DNA of 64,000 nt from Actibacterium lipolyticum (GTDB lineage: Bacteria; Pseudomonadota; Alphaproteobacteria; Rhodobacterales; Rhodobacteraceae), in the NCBI RefSeq assembly GCF_900184935.1, contig NZ_FXYE01000002.1, positions 806,001 to 870,000 on the forward strand. Reading direction: 5' to 3'. Below, piece after piece: positions 44,701 through 52,475 of this stretch (the first letter of the stretch is position 1; the number at the start of each line of letters is the position of its first letter). Under the pieces are notes generated by a model. It had not been told where the DNA came from. It did not search any database and worked only from the letters and a program-made list of their open reading frames with translations. The translations under genes were made by a program, and so were the position numbers.

Positions 44701-44932
44701 CGAATTCCACGTGCCCGCGGATAAGTCAGCAACCGACGTGTTGGCCGAAAACGGGGTGCATGTGGATGTGAAATGCAGCGATGGCATTTGTGGGGTGTGC
44801 AAATGCGGGCTTGTTTCTGGCAAGGTCGAACACCGCGATTTTGTTCTGTCCAAACCGCAGCGCGAACACGAAATCATCCTGTGCCAATCCCGCGCCGCGC
44901 AGGAGGGCGGCGTGGTCGAGGTCGATCTTTAG
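41723..44932 (+). CDS. Self-sufficient reductive dehalogenase fused to a flavin/NAD(P)/[2Fe-2S] reductase
   Basis: 1069 residues from a GTG with GGGAGAGG upstream. Residues ~1-330: degenerate copy of the cobalamin-binding fold without Cys clusters. Residues ~380-640: reductive dehalogenase core with ligands C558, C561, C564, C568 (FCESCNKCARECP) and C594, C607, C610, C614 (GAMCGRCMKTCPWN) for two [4Fe-4S]. Residues ~745-1069: phthalate-dioxygenase-reductase-like module with flavin motif RQYSMS, NAD motif LMGGGIGITPM, YTCGPDRYM, and [2Fe-2S] ligands C1018, C1023, C1026, C1054. No Tat signal and no rdhB anchor gene, so cytoplasmic. This matches the layout of the respiration-independent BhbA type; NpRdhA shows the core alone. 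Candidate catalytic Tyr426, Lys494, Arg556 are my inference. Halogenated phenol-like substrates are typical of the family; the substrate here is unknown. Confidence 0.9.
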   Translation: MGIRFFSDKDRPVHLGPYPLERLSRVRMPDLGKVPATARLDFHRLNTPHSLVNAMGDYQAMMDAIRDGLVNKSKAAIPDDPKARADHLKAFGYFSDASMVGCCAIPGEAFLDTPYRNPGIDALAHDLRTRQTKTLASGIDMIMADLKESMEAPPTSLNGHTFAIVFLYEHHRPPDADEPGADWLTDAQDHRACLRATETATVVANYLRLLGYLARAHTATTADVDLNRLTVAAGLATVENGELVAPYIGTGFGVAVVTTTLPLGVDAPLAPMGDQPWFKTKGPAWWLGAGFAKNALNRDPYAKRRYVDGAHPFERLKRVETPTTFIDEPRVARVPKRADMFARAQFGDMGKPLQDGAKGGHYARKAAPSMAQRRALGAFVLLQDGPPADGPRPTDAQRNADNVKAASYFLGVDAVGISRCPEWAWYSHDAAGDPIDPPHDQAISMIIDQGYETMEGASGDDWISVAQSMRAYLRFSLLGGVIAKQIRNLGYSAKAHSVMDGEVLQPPLLLLSGLGEVSRIGEVILNPYLGPRLKSGVVTTDMPMAHDKPIDFGLQRFCESCNKCARECPSGAITAGPKLMFNGYEIWKSDSQKCATYRITTEGGAMCGRCMKTCPWNLEGLFAEAPFRWAAMNIPAAAPVLAKLDDAVGNGGLNDTKKWWWDLELHDDGAYRPTEKPVNRRGLQRDLDLKYQDQTLAVYPAPLAPHPRPYPFPMDREAGIEAYQAMITAKEYKLRLERGEIGHIHEYRVPGDAPVIRVQVSKVQPMTPDVTKYEFTALDGAPLPEWTAGAHLDIVVAPEYLRQYSMSGDPADRSKYQIGVLREDAGRGGSALMHRIFAEGRKVFISKPINHFELNEAATKTFLMGGGIGITPMIAFAHRLHALGQDFELHYSASHKAAAGYLDELANAPWSDRVSLHFSDQNSRADLDAVLAAYQPGWHVYTCGPDRYMKGVTEAATRQGFPEDAQHLEYFNVPEQPEYENHPFTLRLKRSGHEFHVPADKSATDVLAENGVHVDVKCSDGICGVCKCGLVSGKVEHRDFVLSKPQREHEIILCQSRAAQEGGVVEVDL

Positions 44933-46074
44933 AACGCGGCCTGCAGGATCACGGTCAGTTCCTCCGCCGACAATGCAACCGGGTTGCCCTTCATGGACGA
45001 CGACGCGCCTGATGCTTCGGCTATGGCGCGTAAATCTGCGCGCTGAACGCCCATTTGCCCCAGCGAGGGCAAACCCGCCTGCGCTGACCAGTCGGCCAAC
45101 ACGGCAACCGCATCTGCCATATCCGCATCAAACGCCGCGCCAATCCACGCGGTGACTTCGGCCAAACGTTCGGCGCTTTGACCATGCGCGCGGGCGGTGT
45201 TTGCCGACAGGACATGGGGCAACAACACGCCGCAAACCGCGCCATGCGCCGCAGGGGCCATCCCGCCGATCACGCCTGCCAAACCATGCACCGCACCAAG
45301 CCCGGAATTCGCCAACGCCAGACCCCCACATAAGCTGACCCAAGACAGGTCATCGCGGGCGGTGGGGTCTTCGGCTTCCATCAACTTGCGCAAAGCACGC
45401 AGCCCTTGGGGAATGGCATCCCGGCACAGCGCGTCCGTCAGCCGGTTCGCCTTGGTCGAGACATAAGGTTCAATCACCTGCGTTACCGCATCCAGCCCAC
45501 TGGCCAGTGTGATTGCACGGGGGCATCCATCCGTCAGCGCCGGATCGACGATCGCCAGATCGGGCAGCATCCGGTTGTCACGAAGGGAAACCTTGCGCCG
45601 GACTTCTGGCACGCCAATCACAGCGTTCTTTGTCACCTCGGCCCCGGTGCCGGATGTTGTTGGCATCGCGACGAACGGCAATGGCGCGGCTTCAAGGGGC
45701 ATCCCTTTGCCGACCACCTCCAGATGGTCCAGCATGGGGCGTGTGGCAGGTGCAAGGGCGGCAATCGCCTTACCCGCGTCAATCACCGCGCCACCACCAA
45801 GAGAGACAACCGCGCCGACAGCGGCCTCTTTCGCCGCCGAAACGCCCGCTTCGATCAGGGCCATGTCTGGTTCGCTGGCACAGGCAAAGCTGGTGACAGA
45901 AACGCCTTCGGCGACCAACGCGTCGCGCAGCCATGCGGCCCGCGCGCCCGATGCGCCATGTACCAACAAAACCCGCCCCGCCATTCCGGCCAACCGCTTG
46001 GCAGCCTCGCCCGCCGTTCCACGGCCAAAGCGAATTTCCTGAGCGGTCAGAAACGAAAAGGCGGGGTGGGTCAT
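44929..46074 (-). CDS. Iron-containing alcohol dehydrogenase (maleylacetate-reductase superfamily)
   Basis: 381 residues. NAD-binding AVVSLGGGAVIDAGKAI and MPTTSGTGAEVTKNAVI; metal ligands in GLDAVTQVIEPYVS (Asp), AVHGLAG and AAHGAVCGVLLPH (His). This group covers alcohol dehydrogenases and maleylacetate reductases, the latter acting in chloroaromatic breakdown. The convergent placement beside the reductive dehalogenase (4-base overlap of stops) makes a link plausible but not proven. 3 bases separate it from ribH2 upstream on the same strand, so it may be transcribed from the FMN-riboswitch leader. Confidence 0.88.
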   Translation of the reverse strand: MTHPAFSFLTAQEIRFGRGTAGEAAKRLAGMAGRVLLVHGASGARAAWLRDALVAEGVSVTSFACASEPDMALIEAGVSAAKEAAVGAVVSLGGGAVIDAGKAIAALAPATRPMLDHLEVVGKGMPLEAAPLPFVAMPTTSGTGAEVTKNAVIGVPEVRRKVSLRDNRMLPDLAIVDPALTDGCPRAITLASGLDAVTQVIEPYVSTKANRLTDALCRDAIPQGLRALRKLMEAEDPTARDDLSWVSLCGGLALANSGLGAVHGLAGVIGGMAPAAHGAVCGVLLPHVLSANTARAHGQSAERLAEVTAWIGAAFDADMADAVAVLADWSAQAGLPSLGQMGVQRADLRAIAEASGASSSMKGNPVALSAEELTVILQAAF

Positions 46075-46077
46075 TTT

Positions 46078-46515
46078 TTAGACGTCCAGATCAGCAACCA
46101 ACCGCACGGCATGCGCGGCCTCTGCGCCCTTCTTTACGAAATGCGCGTGGTAAAAGCTTGTATGCTCTTCACTTGGTTGGAAATGGTGCGGCGTCAGAGA
46201 GACCGAGAATGTCGGAACCCCCGTCGCCATCTGCGCATCCATCAGGCCCGTCACGACAGCCTGCGCCACGAAATCATGGCGATAGATGCCGCCATCAACC
46301 ACCAGCGCGGCGGCGACGATTGCGTCGAACTTTCCACTTTCGCCCAGCTTTTTCGCCAGCAGCGGCATTTCAAACGCGCCCGGCACATCATAGGCGGTGA
46401 TTTCAACGGCACGCCCTGCGGATTTCATATCCGCCTCAAAACCCACAAGGGCCTGATCAACGATGTCGGAATGCCAACGCGCCTTAACAAAGGCGATCTT
46501 CAATGTGTCAGTCAT
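46078..46515 (-). CDS. ribH2: 6,7-dimethyl-8-ribityllumazine synthase, RibH2 type
   Basis: 145 residues from MTDTLKIAFVKARWH; AAAGGGAAGG lies upstream. It condenses the pyrimidinedione and dihydroxybutanone phosphate in riboflavin synthesis. Motifs: YDVPGAFEMPLLAKKL, ALVVDGGIYRHDFV, and the PTFSVSLTPHHF stretch typical of decameric RibH2 proteins known from Brucella and rhizobia. The leader is an FMN riboswitch. The downstream iron alcohol dehydrogenase follows after 3 bases. Confidence 0.93.
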   Translation of the reverse strand: MTDTLKIAFVKARWHSDIVDQALVGFEADMKSAGRAVEITAYDVPGAFEMPLLAKKLGESGKFDAIVAAALVVDGGIYRHDFVAQAVVTGLMDAQMATGVPTFSVSLTPHHFQPSEEHTSFYHAHFVKKGAEAAHAVRLVADLDV

Positions 46516-46598
46516 AGGAACCTTCCCTTTAAGCAGCGACAAGGTCCCAGAGCGTCAAACGGCCATACACGGTCCGCTGACGCAAACCGCTTTGACCA

Positions 46599-46722
<124 letters not shown>

Positions 46723-46791
46723 GGCTTGACCTAAAAGCAGTTCGCCCCCCTTGGCAATAGGCCAAAAGAGGCATGCGCAAAAAACGCTAAG

Positions 46792-47562
46792 TCAGTTCTG
46801 TGCGAACTCTTTGGACAGATCGTTCGCCGCGTCGATCAACAGGCCCAGATCAACGCCCACAGCGGTGAAAGTGGTGCCAATTTCGATGCAACGGCGGGCA
46901 AAATCGCGGTTCAGGGTCAGAATGCCCGCAGGCACGCCAATTTTCTTAAGCCGTGCAAAGGCACCTTCGATCGCGGCGACCACTTCGGGGTGGTTTGGGT
47001 TGCCGGGATGGCCAAGGCTGGCTGCCAGATCGGCGGGGCCGATGAACACGCCATCCACACCGTCAACCGACGCGATGTGTTCCAACGCATCCAACGACGC
47101 GCGGGTTTCTACTTGAACCAAAAGACACAGCTCTTTTTCCGCTTCGGTCGCATAGTTGTCGATTGTACCAAAGCGGCTGGCACGGGTCAGCCCAGCAACA
47201 CCCCGAATACCTTTGGGTGGATACGACATTGCGCTAACGGCGGCCTCCGCTTCGGCCACCGATTGAACATAAGGGATAAGCAAAGTTTGCGCCCCAAGGT
47301 CCAACAGGCGCTTGATCAGAACAGGATCATTCGATGCCGGTCGCACAACAGCAGCACAGTCTGGATAGGCCGCCGCCGATTGAAGCGCGGGCAGAACGTC
47401 GATCACGTCCATCGCGGAATGTTCCGTGTCGATCAGCATCCAATCAAAACCACAAGTTGCCAACACTTCGGCCGTCGCGTTGCCCTGCAGCGAATTCCAA
47501 ATCCCAATCTGCTGCTCGCCTGCTTTCAGTCGGGTTTTGAAACGGTTTTCGAGGTTTTTCAT
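46792..47562 (-). CDS. HpcH/HpaI family class II aldolase
   Basis: 256 residues from MKNLENRFKTRLKAGEQQ. TIM-barrel pyruvate aldolase of the 4-hydroxy-2-oxo-acid type: GFDWMLIDTEHSAMD, VVRPASNDP (Arg), QVETRASLDALEHI (metal Glu), GVFIGPADLAASLG (metal Asp). It splits 2-keto-4-hydroxy acids to pyruvate and an aldehyde. Part of the minus-strand set GntR-aroQ-oxidoreductase-aldolase; 134 bases after the oxidoreductase. Confidence 0.92.
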   Translation of the reverse strand: MKNLENRFKTRLKAGEQQIGIWNSLQGNATAEVLATCGFDWMLIDTEHSAMDVIDVLPALQSAAAYPDCAAVVRPASNDPVLIKRLLDLGAQTLLIPYVQSVAEAEAAVSAMSYPPKGIRGVAGLTRASRFGTIDNYATEAEKELCLLVQVETRASLDALEHIASVDGVDGVFIGPADLAASLGHPGNPNHPEVVAAIEGAFARLKKIGVPAGILTLNRDFARRCIEIGTTFTAVGVDLGLLIDAANDLSKEFAQN

Positions 47563-47696
47563 CGGATGTCCTTTTTGAATTCGCAGCGAAAAGACCATTC
47601 GCAGGCGACTCATATGCTAAAATATCTGAACGAGACTATCGCCAGCTTTTGCAAAAGCGCCACCCTGAATAAGACGGTGGGCCGAGCAATTAGGAT

Positions 47697-48734
47697 TTAA
47701 TCTAGCATGACCGTCTGTTCCGTCGCTGCGGATTGTTTGACCGCTTCGATCAAGCGCAGGGTTTTCAGCCCCTCTTCGCCCGATACCAACGGTTCTTCTT
47801 CGCCGCGAATGACCGCCGCAAACTGGCGGATCTGACGGATCAGGGGATCTTCAAACCCGAACGGGGTTTTGGTTGCGCTCAGCGGTTCGTGCCAGCCACG
47901 GCTTCCTTGGTTCTGCCAGATCGTCAAGTTAGGCAACGAAATGGAACCTCGTGTGCCCCCGATCATGTAACAGCTTTCGTTATGTGCCGGGTAAGCAGGG
48001 TTTTCACGCGCCGTCAGCTCCCAGCTCCATGGGGCAACGATGGTGTCGGACACGGTCATGGTTCCCAATGCGCCATTCGCGAACTTCAACAGAACCGCGG
48101 CGGTTTCTTCCACCTCGTTTCCGCGTATGGCGTTGCTTTCAAGCGCCTGCACACTTGTGACTTCACCACAGAGATAGCGCAGCAGATCAAGGTCGTGGAT
48201 CATATTCAAAAACACCGGACCCGCGCCCTTTGCCCGCCGCCAGTCGACGTTGAAATAGTCATCCGGCTTAAAGAACCAGCACTGCCCATGCACCGCAGTG
48301 ATTGTGCCAAGCTTGCCTTCATCGATCGCGGCGCGTGCGGTTTGAATAAGCGGGTTGTGGCGGCGATGATGGCCAACCAACAACGGCACTCCGGCAGCTT
48401 TGGCCGCATCAACCAACCGTTCAGCCTGGGCGACATCGGTGGCCAACGGCTTTTCGACAAGGGCCGGAATGCCGGCCGCCACGCATTCAAGGCCGTTGTC
48501 GACATGCACCTGATTTGGCGTGGCCAGCACGACGCCATCTGCAACTTTCGCATCAAGCATTTCTGACAAGCTGGCAAACCACGCGGTACCGCGTGCCGAT
48601 GCCACCGCGCGCCCAGCATCCGAAGGGTCGACAATACAGGCCAACGTGGCCTCGGACACCGCATCAATCGCTTCGATGTGGCGTTTTCCGATCAGCCCGG
48701 CACCGGCGACCGCAATCCGGATCGGGGACGTCAT
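47697..48734 (-). CDS. Gfo/Idh/MocA family NAD(P)-dependent oxidoreductase
   Basis: 345 residues. Rossmann motif [15 protein letters not shown], catalytic Lys in [12 protein letters not shown] and the C-terminal domain with [17 protein letters not shown], where the His region contacts substrate. Such enzymes oxidise cyclitols, sugars or quinate-like polyols. The start overlaps the aroQ stop by 4 bases (ATGA), so it is translated together with a dehydroquinase, suggesting a quinate/shikimate-type substrate. Confidence 0.9.
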   Translation of the reverse strand: MTSPIRIAVAGAGLIGKRHIEAIDAVSEATLACIVDPSDAGRAVASARGTAWFASLSEMLDAKVADGVVLATPNQVHVDNGLECVAAGIPALVEKPLATDVAQAERLVDAAKAAGVPLLVGHHRRHNPLIQTARAAIDEGKLGTITAVHGQCWFFKPDDYFNVDWRRAKGAGPVFLNMIHDLDLLRYLCGEVTSVQALESNAIRGNEVEETAAVLLKFANGALGTMTVSDTIVAPWSWELTARENPAYPAHNESCYMIGGTRGSISLPNLTIWQNQGSRGWHEPLSATKTPFGFEDPLIRQIRQFAAVIRGEEEPLVSGEEGLKTLRLIEAVKQSAATEQTVMLD

Positions 48735-49168
48735 GCTAACAGGCTGCCCATGCGGCGCATTGCCAGCGCATAACCTTCGACGCCCAAGCCCGCGATCACG
48801 CCATCCGCGCGCAAGCTGACATAGGAATGGTGGCGGAAGCTTTCCCGCTTGTGCACGTTCGAAATATGCACCTCAATCACGGCCCCCTCGAATGCGTTTA
48901 GGGCATCCAGAATGGCGACCGACGTATGGGTAAAAGCCGCCGGATTGATGATGATCCCCGCAGCTTTTTCCCGCGCTTCGTGGACCCAATCGATAATCTG
49001 GCCCTCGTGGTTGGATTGCATCAGCACGCAATCCAGCCCGAATTCGCCCGCAACCTTCCGGCAATTTGCCTCTACGTCTTCCAACGTGTCATGGCCATAG
49101 ATTTCAGGCTGGCGCTTGCCCAGCAGGTTCAGGTTCGGGCCGTTTAGGATATAGACAGTTTTGCTCAT
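48731..49168 (-). CDS. aroQ: Type II 3-dehydroquinate dehydratase
   Basis: 145 residues from [19 protein letters not shown], the standard start; the long upstream frame is not conserved. Catalytic Tyr in [13 protein letters not shown], His in [12 protein letters not shown], and [17 protein letters not shown] are all present. The enzyme interconverts 3-dehydroquinate and 3-dehydroshikimate; the type II form is used both in aromatic biosynthesis and in quinate catabolism. Overlap with a dehydrogenase and proximity to a TRAP operon favour the catabolic role (inference). Confidence 0.93.
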   Translation of the reverse strand: MSKTVYILNGPNLNLLGKRQPEIYGHDTLEDVEANCRKVAGEFGLDCVLMQSNHEGQIIDWVHEAREKAAGIIINPAAFTHTSVAILDALNAFEGAVIEVHISNVHKRESFRHHSYVSLRADGVIAGLGVEGYALAMRRMGSLLA

Positions 49169-49209
49169 GCTTCGGGTCCTTTGACTTGGCGGGGGCACTT
49201 TGGGTGCCG

Positions 49210-49905
49210 CTATTCGTGCAACGCTGCCGCAAGGCGCGTGGCAAGGTGGGTTCCGGTTCTTTCGATATGAATTCGCATCAGGTCGCAAGCCGCCTTCGTT
49301 TCGCCCGCCACGGCGGCGTGGGCGATGGCGCTGTGTTCGTCGGCGATGTTTCGGTTGTCAGAGTCCCCCGCGCTGAACATACGCAAATAGCGGTCGTTCA
49401 ACCGGTGCAGGACAGAGCAGAAATTGATCAACAAAGGCATATCACAGCCTTTTACCAACTGAGCATGAAAGTGGGAATGCGCAGCGGCCCATTCAGCCCC
49501 GCCGTGGGGTGGGTCACCTTCGGCTATTGCTTTGTTCACGCGGTGCAACGCGGCCAGAACATCGCTTTCCCAATCCAGATCGGAATTCGCGATTGAAAGG
49601 CTCAGCGCCAGCGGCTCCATCTCTGACCTCAGCTTTGTGATCTCTTGCAGGCGTGTCATCGAAACGGGAATGATGCGATAGCCGCACTGGTCTTCGAATT
49701 CGACCAACCCATCGGCCACCAACCGGGAAACCGCTTCGCGCATTGGGGAAAGAGAGACCTGATACTGTTTGCGAAGCTGATCAAGGTTTAGCTTACTTCC
49801 GGGTTTCAGCTTGCCGCCCAAGATCGCCTCGCGCAGGTCCTCGGACACCCTGCTGGCGATCGTCGCCTTGCGGCCCGTCGGGTTTTTCTGGCCTTGGTCG
49901 CCCAT
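49210..49905 (-). CDS. GntR-family (FCD) transcriptional regulator 1
   Basis: 231 residues from [17 protein letters not shown]; the frame is open to 50022 but the extension covers the divergent promoter region. Winged helix: [38 protein letters not shown] ligand domain with metal-type residues in [12 protein letters not shown] and [11 protein letters not shown]. First gene of the minus-strand catabolic set, 41 bases before aroQ. Confidence 0.9.
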   Translation of the reverse strand: MGDQGQKNPTGRKATIASRVSEDLREAILGGKLKPGSKLNLDQLRKQYQVSLSPMREAVSRLVADGLVEFEDQCGYRIIPVSMTRLQEITKLRSEMEPLALSLSIANSDLDWESDVLAALHRVNKAIAEGDPPHGGAEWAAAHSHFHAQLVKGCDMPLLINFCSVLHRLNDRYLRMFSAGDSDNRNIADEHSAIAHAAVAGETKAACDLMRIHIERTGTHLATRLAAALHE

Positions 49906-49948
49906 ATCACCGATCTTTCTTCGCGTCTGCGCCAAGTCTTGCGTCCAA

Positions 49949-49958
49949 AATCGATTAT
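49949..49958. promoter_or_regulatory. AATCGATTAT motif between the two GntR genes
   Basis: AATCGATTAT at 49949-49958, the same ten bases as in the promoter region of the TRAP operon at 50805-50814. It lies 44 bases from gntR 1 and 84 or more from gntR 2. Possible common binding site for one of the adjacent regulators (inference). Confidence 0.4.
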
Positions 49959-50041
49959 TTGCAAGATAGTCCCACAATCTTATCAAAGCGCCATCAGCCA
50001 AAGACTTTCGGGCATACGGCAAATCCCTTATGCATTAGTTG

Positions 50042-50731
50042 ATGCCTATGACAGGACGACAAAAGCCAATGAATGACGCCGCCGCCTCAAACTCGATTGG
50101 TGACAACGCTTTTAACAACATTCGAAGTGACATCATCTTCGGGCGTCTGGACGCGGGCGCGAAACTGAAGCTGGACGCGTTAAAGGCGCGCTATGGCACC
50201 TCTGTGTCGACGTTGCGCGAAGCCCTAAGTCGGCTCACCAGCGAGGGTTTCATTGTCGCCGAAGGGCAGCGCGGCTTTTTCGTCAGCCCAATGTCAGAGC
50301 AGGATTTGCGCGAAATCTCTGATCTGCGCGTGCTGTTGGAAAGCCATGCGATGAAGCTGTCGTTCGAGGCAGGCGATACCGAATGGGAAGGCCGCGTGGT
50401 TGCTGCGCACCACAAACTAAGCCGCATGGAAACACGGATGGCCGCGGGCGACTTTACGGTGCGCGAAACGTGGAAGCGTTACGATTGGGAATTTCACCAG
50501 GCCCTTATTCTGGCCTGTGGATCCCAAGCGCTTCTTAAGTCGCACGGGACGGTGTTTGACAAATACCTGCGCTATCAAATGCGCAACCTGACCTATCGCG
50601 GCGAAATGGCCTCGCAGGAACACGGCGCGTTACTGGATGCCGCCTTGGCGCGGGACATTGATAAGGCGCAGGCGCTTTTGGCCGCGCATATCGAAGGTGG
50701 CATCGAACACAGCCTTCGGAACGCGCCCTAA
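50042..50731 (+). CDS. GntR-family (FCD) transcriptional regulator 2
   Basis: 229 residues from ATG at 50042; ATGs at 50048 and 50069 (MNDAAASNS) are equally possible and no ribosome site decides. Winged helix: NAFNNIRSDIIFGRLDAGA, YGTSVSTLREALSRLTSEG; FCD domain with WEFHQALILACGS and QEHGALLDAALA. Divergent from regulator 1 and directly before the TRAP operon on the same strand. Confidence 0.9.
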   Translation: MPMTGRQKPMNDAAASNSIGDNAFNNIRSDIIFGRLDAGAKLKLDALKARYGTSVSTLREALSRLTSEGFIVAEGQRGFFVSPMSEQDLREISDLRVLLESHAMKLSFEAGDTEWEGRVVAAHHKLSRMETRMAAGDFTVRETWKRYDWEFHQALILACGSQALLKSHGTVFDKYLRYQMRNLTYRGEMASQEHGALLDAALARDIDKAQALLAAHIEGGIEHSLRNAP

Positions 50732-50802
50732 ACCCACGGACAACCCACACTGACACGGCTTCTTTCAGAAGAAACCGTAAGGCCAATTTGGCCCTGCGCT
50801 AA

Positions 50803-50814
50803 ATAATCGATTAT
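50803..50814 (+). promoter_or_regulatory. Palindrome ATAATCGATTAT upstream of the TRAP operon
   Basis: A perfect 12-base palindrome 139 bases before the dctP start, in an AT-rich stretch. It contains AATCGATTAT, found again between the two GntR genes. Size and symmetry fit a GntR dimer site. Confidence 0.5.
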
Positions 50815-50952
50815 ATATCACTTTGTCAGGCATAATAAAATTTCCCCCACACTTTAGGCTTCATCCATTGATCGAAATTTTGATCTATGCCAGAAAATAG
50901 CAGGATGCGTTTGTGAGTTACGCACATCCGACAGGATTCAAGGGAGGAAACC

Positions 50953-51945
50953 ATGTCTATTAAACTTGCCCGCCGCACGCTTCTTGCGACTGCCGCCGCT
51001 GCTGTCGCAATGTCATTCGGCACCGCGTCATTCGCTGCCGACAAAATCAAGCTGCGCCTTTCCAGCGTTAGTTCCGATACGGATCAGCGCGCTGTCGCAC
51101 TGATCGAAAAATTCGGCCCCGCCGTTTCCGAATTCGCAGAGTTCGAACCGCACTGGAACGGCACCTTGTTCAAACAAGGCACCGAGCTAGAGGCGATTGC
51201 GCGCGGTAACCTGGATATGTCGATCACCTCCGCTCAGGAATTGGCGGTGTTCTTCCCAGAGTTTTCGATCTTCACAGCTGGCTACGTACACCGCGATGCC
51301 GCACATCAGGTTGCCGTTTTCAACGATCCGTTGATGGATCCGTTCAAGAAAAAGGTCGAGGATGAGTTGGGCGTAAAGCTTCTTTCGATCATGTATCTGG
51401 GCCGCCGTCAGGTGAACCTACGTACCGACCAAGAGGTGAAAACCCCCGAAGATCTGGCTGGTGTGAACCTGCGTATGCCCGGCACAGACGCTTGGCAGTT
51501 CCTTGGCAAAGCACTGGGTGCGAACCCAACGCCAATGGCCTTCACCGAAGTCTATACCGCGTTGCAGACCGGTTCGGTTGACGGGCAAGACAACCCATTA
51601 CCAACAGTGGTTGATGCCAAGTTCTACGAAGTTACCAAGCAAATCATCCTGACGTCGCACTTGGTTGACCTTAACTATATCGCGCTGTCCAAAGCTGTTT
51701 GGGACGACATGACCCCCGAACAACAAGCGGCTGTACAGGCTGCGGCTGACGAAGCAGCCGAATTCGGTCGCCAGAACCAGCTGCAAAAGGAACAGGACCT
51801 TGTGTCGTTCCTGCAAGAACAAGGTCTGAAAGTGTACGAACCTGATCTGGACGCATTCCGCGCCCGCGTTCAGGGCATGTACCTTGAATCCGACTTTGCG
51901 AAAGACTGGCCCGAGGGTCTTCTGGAAAAGATCAACGCACTTTAG
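50953..51945 (+). CDS. dctP: TRAP transporter substrate-binding protein (DctP)
   Basis: 330 residues with a signal peptide (MSIKLARRTLLATAAAAVA, cleavage after ASFA). AAGGGAGGAAACC is upstream. DctP-type features: KLRLSSVSSDTDQRAVALI, the carboxylate-Arg region GVNLRMPGTDAWQFLGKAL, and VYTALQTGSVDGQDNPLPT. The latter segments are those of the carboxylate-binding branch. Substrate likely an acid degraded by the neighbouring aroQ/oxidoreductase/aldolase genes (inference). Confidence 0.94.
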   Translation: MSIKLARRTLLATAAAAVAMSFGTASFAADKIKLRLSSVSSDTDQRAVALIEKFGPAVSEFAEFEPHWNGTLFKQGTELEAIARGNLDMSITSAQELAVFFPEFSIFTAGYVHRDAAHQVAVFNDPLMDPFKKKVEDELGVKLLSIMYLGRRQVNLRTDQEVKTPEDLAGVNLRMPGTDAWQFLGKALGANPTPMAFTEVYTALQTGSVDGQDNPLPTVVDAKFYEVTKQIILTSHLVDLNYIALSKAVWDDMTPEQQAAVQAAADEAAEFGRQNQLQKEQDLVSFLQEQGLKVYEPDLDAFRARVQGMYLESDFAKDWPEGLLEKINAL

Positions 51946-51971
51946 TCTGATCACAAGCCGAGAGGCCTAAC

Positions 51972-52475
51972 ATGCAGCCGATGCTTCGTTGGCTAAATGC
52001 AAGGGCAGAGAATGTGGCGGCGGCAATGCTTGCCGCCATGTTCCTTACCTTCATTCTGCAAATATTTTCCCGTTATGTGATGTCCGCCCCACTTGGCTGG
52101 ACGCTAGAGCTTTGCCTGACGCTGTGGATCTGGATCGTCTTCTGGGGCAACGCCTTTGTCGTGCGCCACAAGGATCACGTGACTTTCGACATCCTGTATC
52201 TATCCGTGCGCCCTGGCATACGCCGCATTTTCGCACTGATCTCAGCCGGGGCAATTGCCATCGGGCTGGGCGTGTCGTTGCTTCCCACTTGGGATTACAT
52301 CGATTTCTTGAAAATCAAGAAAAGCGCCACGCTTAAAATCCCAATGCGCACGATCTTCAGCATCTACGCAATCTTCATCATTGCGGTGGTTATCCGCTAT
52401 GCGTGGATGTTCGTGAATGTTCTGCGCAACGGGGCCGAAGACACTCATCATCATCTGGAGATCACGGACGAATGA
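51972..52475 (+). CDS. dctQ: TRAP transporter small permease (DctQ)
   Basis: 167 residues with four membrane helices: AAMLAAMFLTFILQIFSRYV, LELCLTLWIWIVFWGNAFVV, IFALISAGAIAIGLGVSLL and IYAIFIIAVVIRYAWMFV. The RHKDHVTFDIL stretch after helix 2 is characteristic. Its stop overlaps the dctM start by 4 bases. Confidence 0.92.
   Translation: MQPMLRWLNARAENVAAAMLAAMFLTFILQIFSRYVMSAPLGWTLELCLTLWIWIVFWGNAFVVRHKDHVTFDILYLSVRPGIRRIFALISAGAIAIGLGVSLLPTWDYIDFLKIKKSATLKIPMRTIFSIYAIFIIAVVIRYAWMFVNVLRNGAEDTHHHLEITDE

Noticed and set aside
41723-44932. Epoxyqueuosine reductase (QueG) as the identity of the B12/Fe-S part
   Set aside because: QueG is about 350-380 residues with HEAT-like repeats at its C-terminus; this protein has a much longer B12 region with an internal duplication and a fused flavin/[2Fe-2S] reductase, the layout of catabolic reductive dehalogenases.
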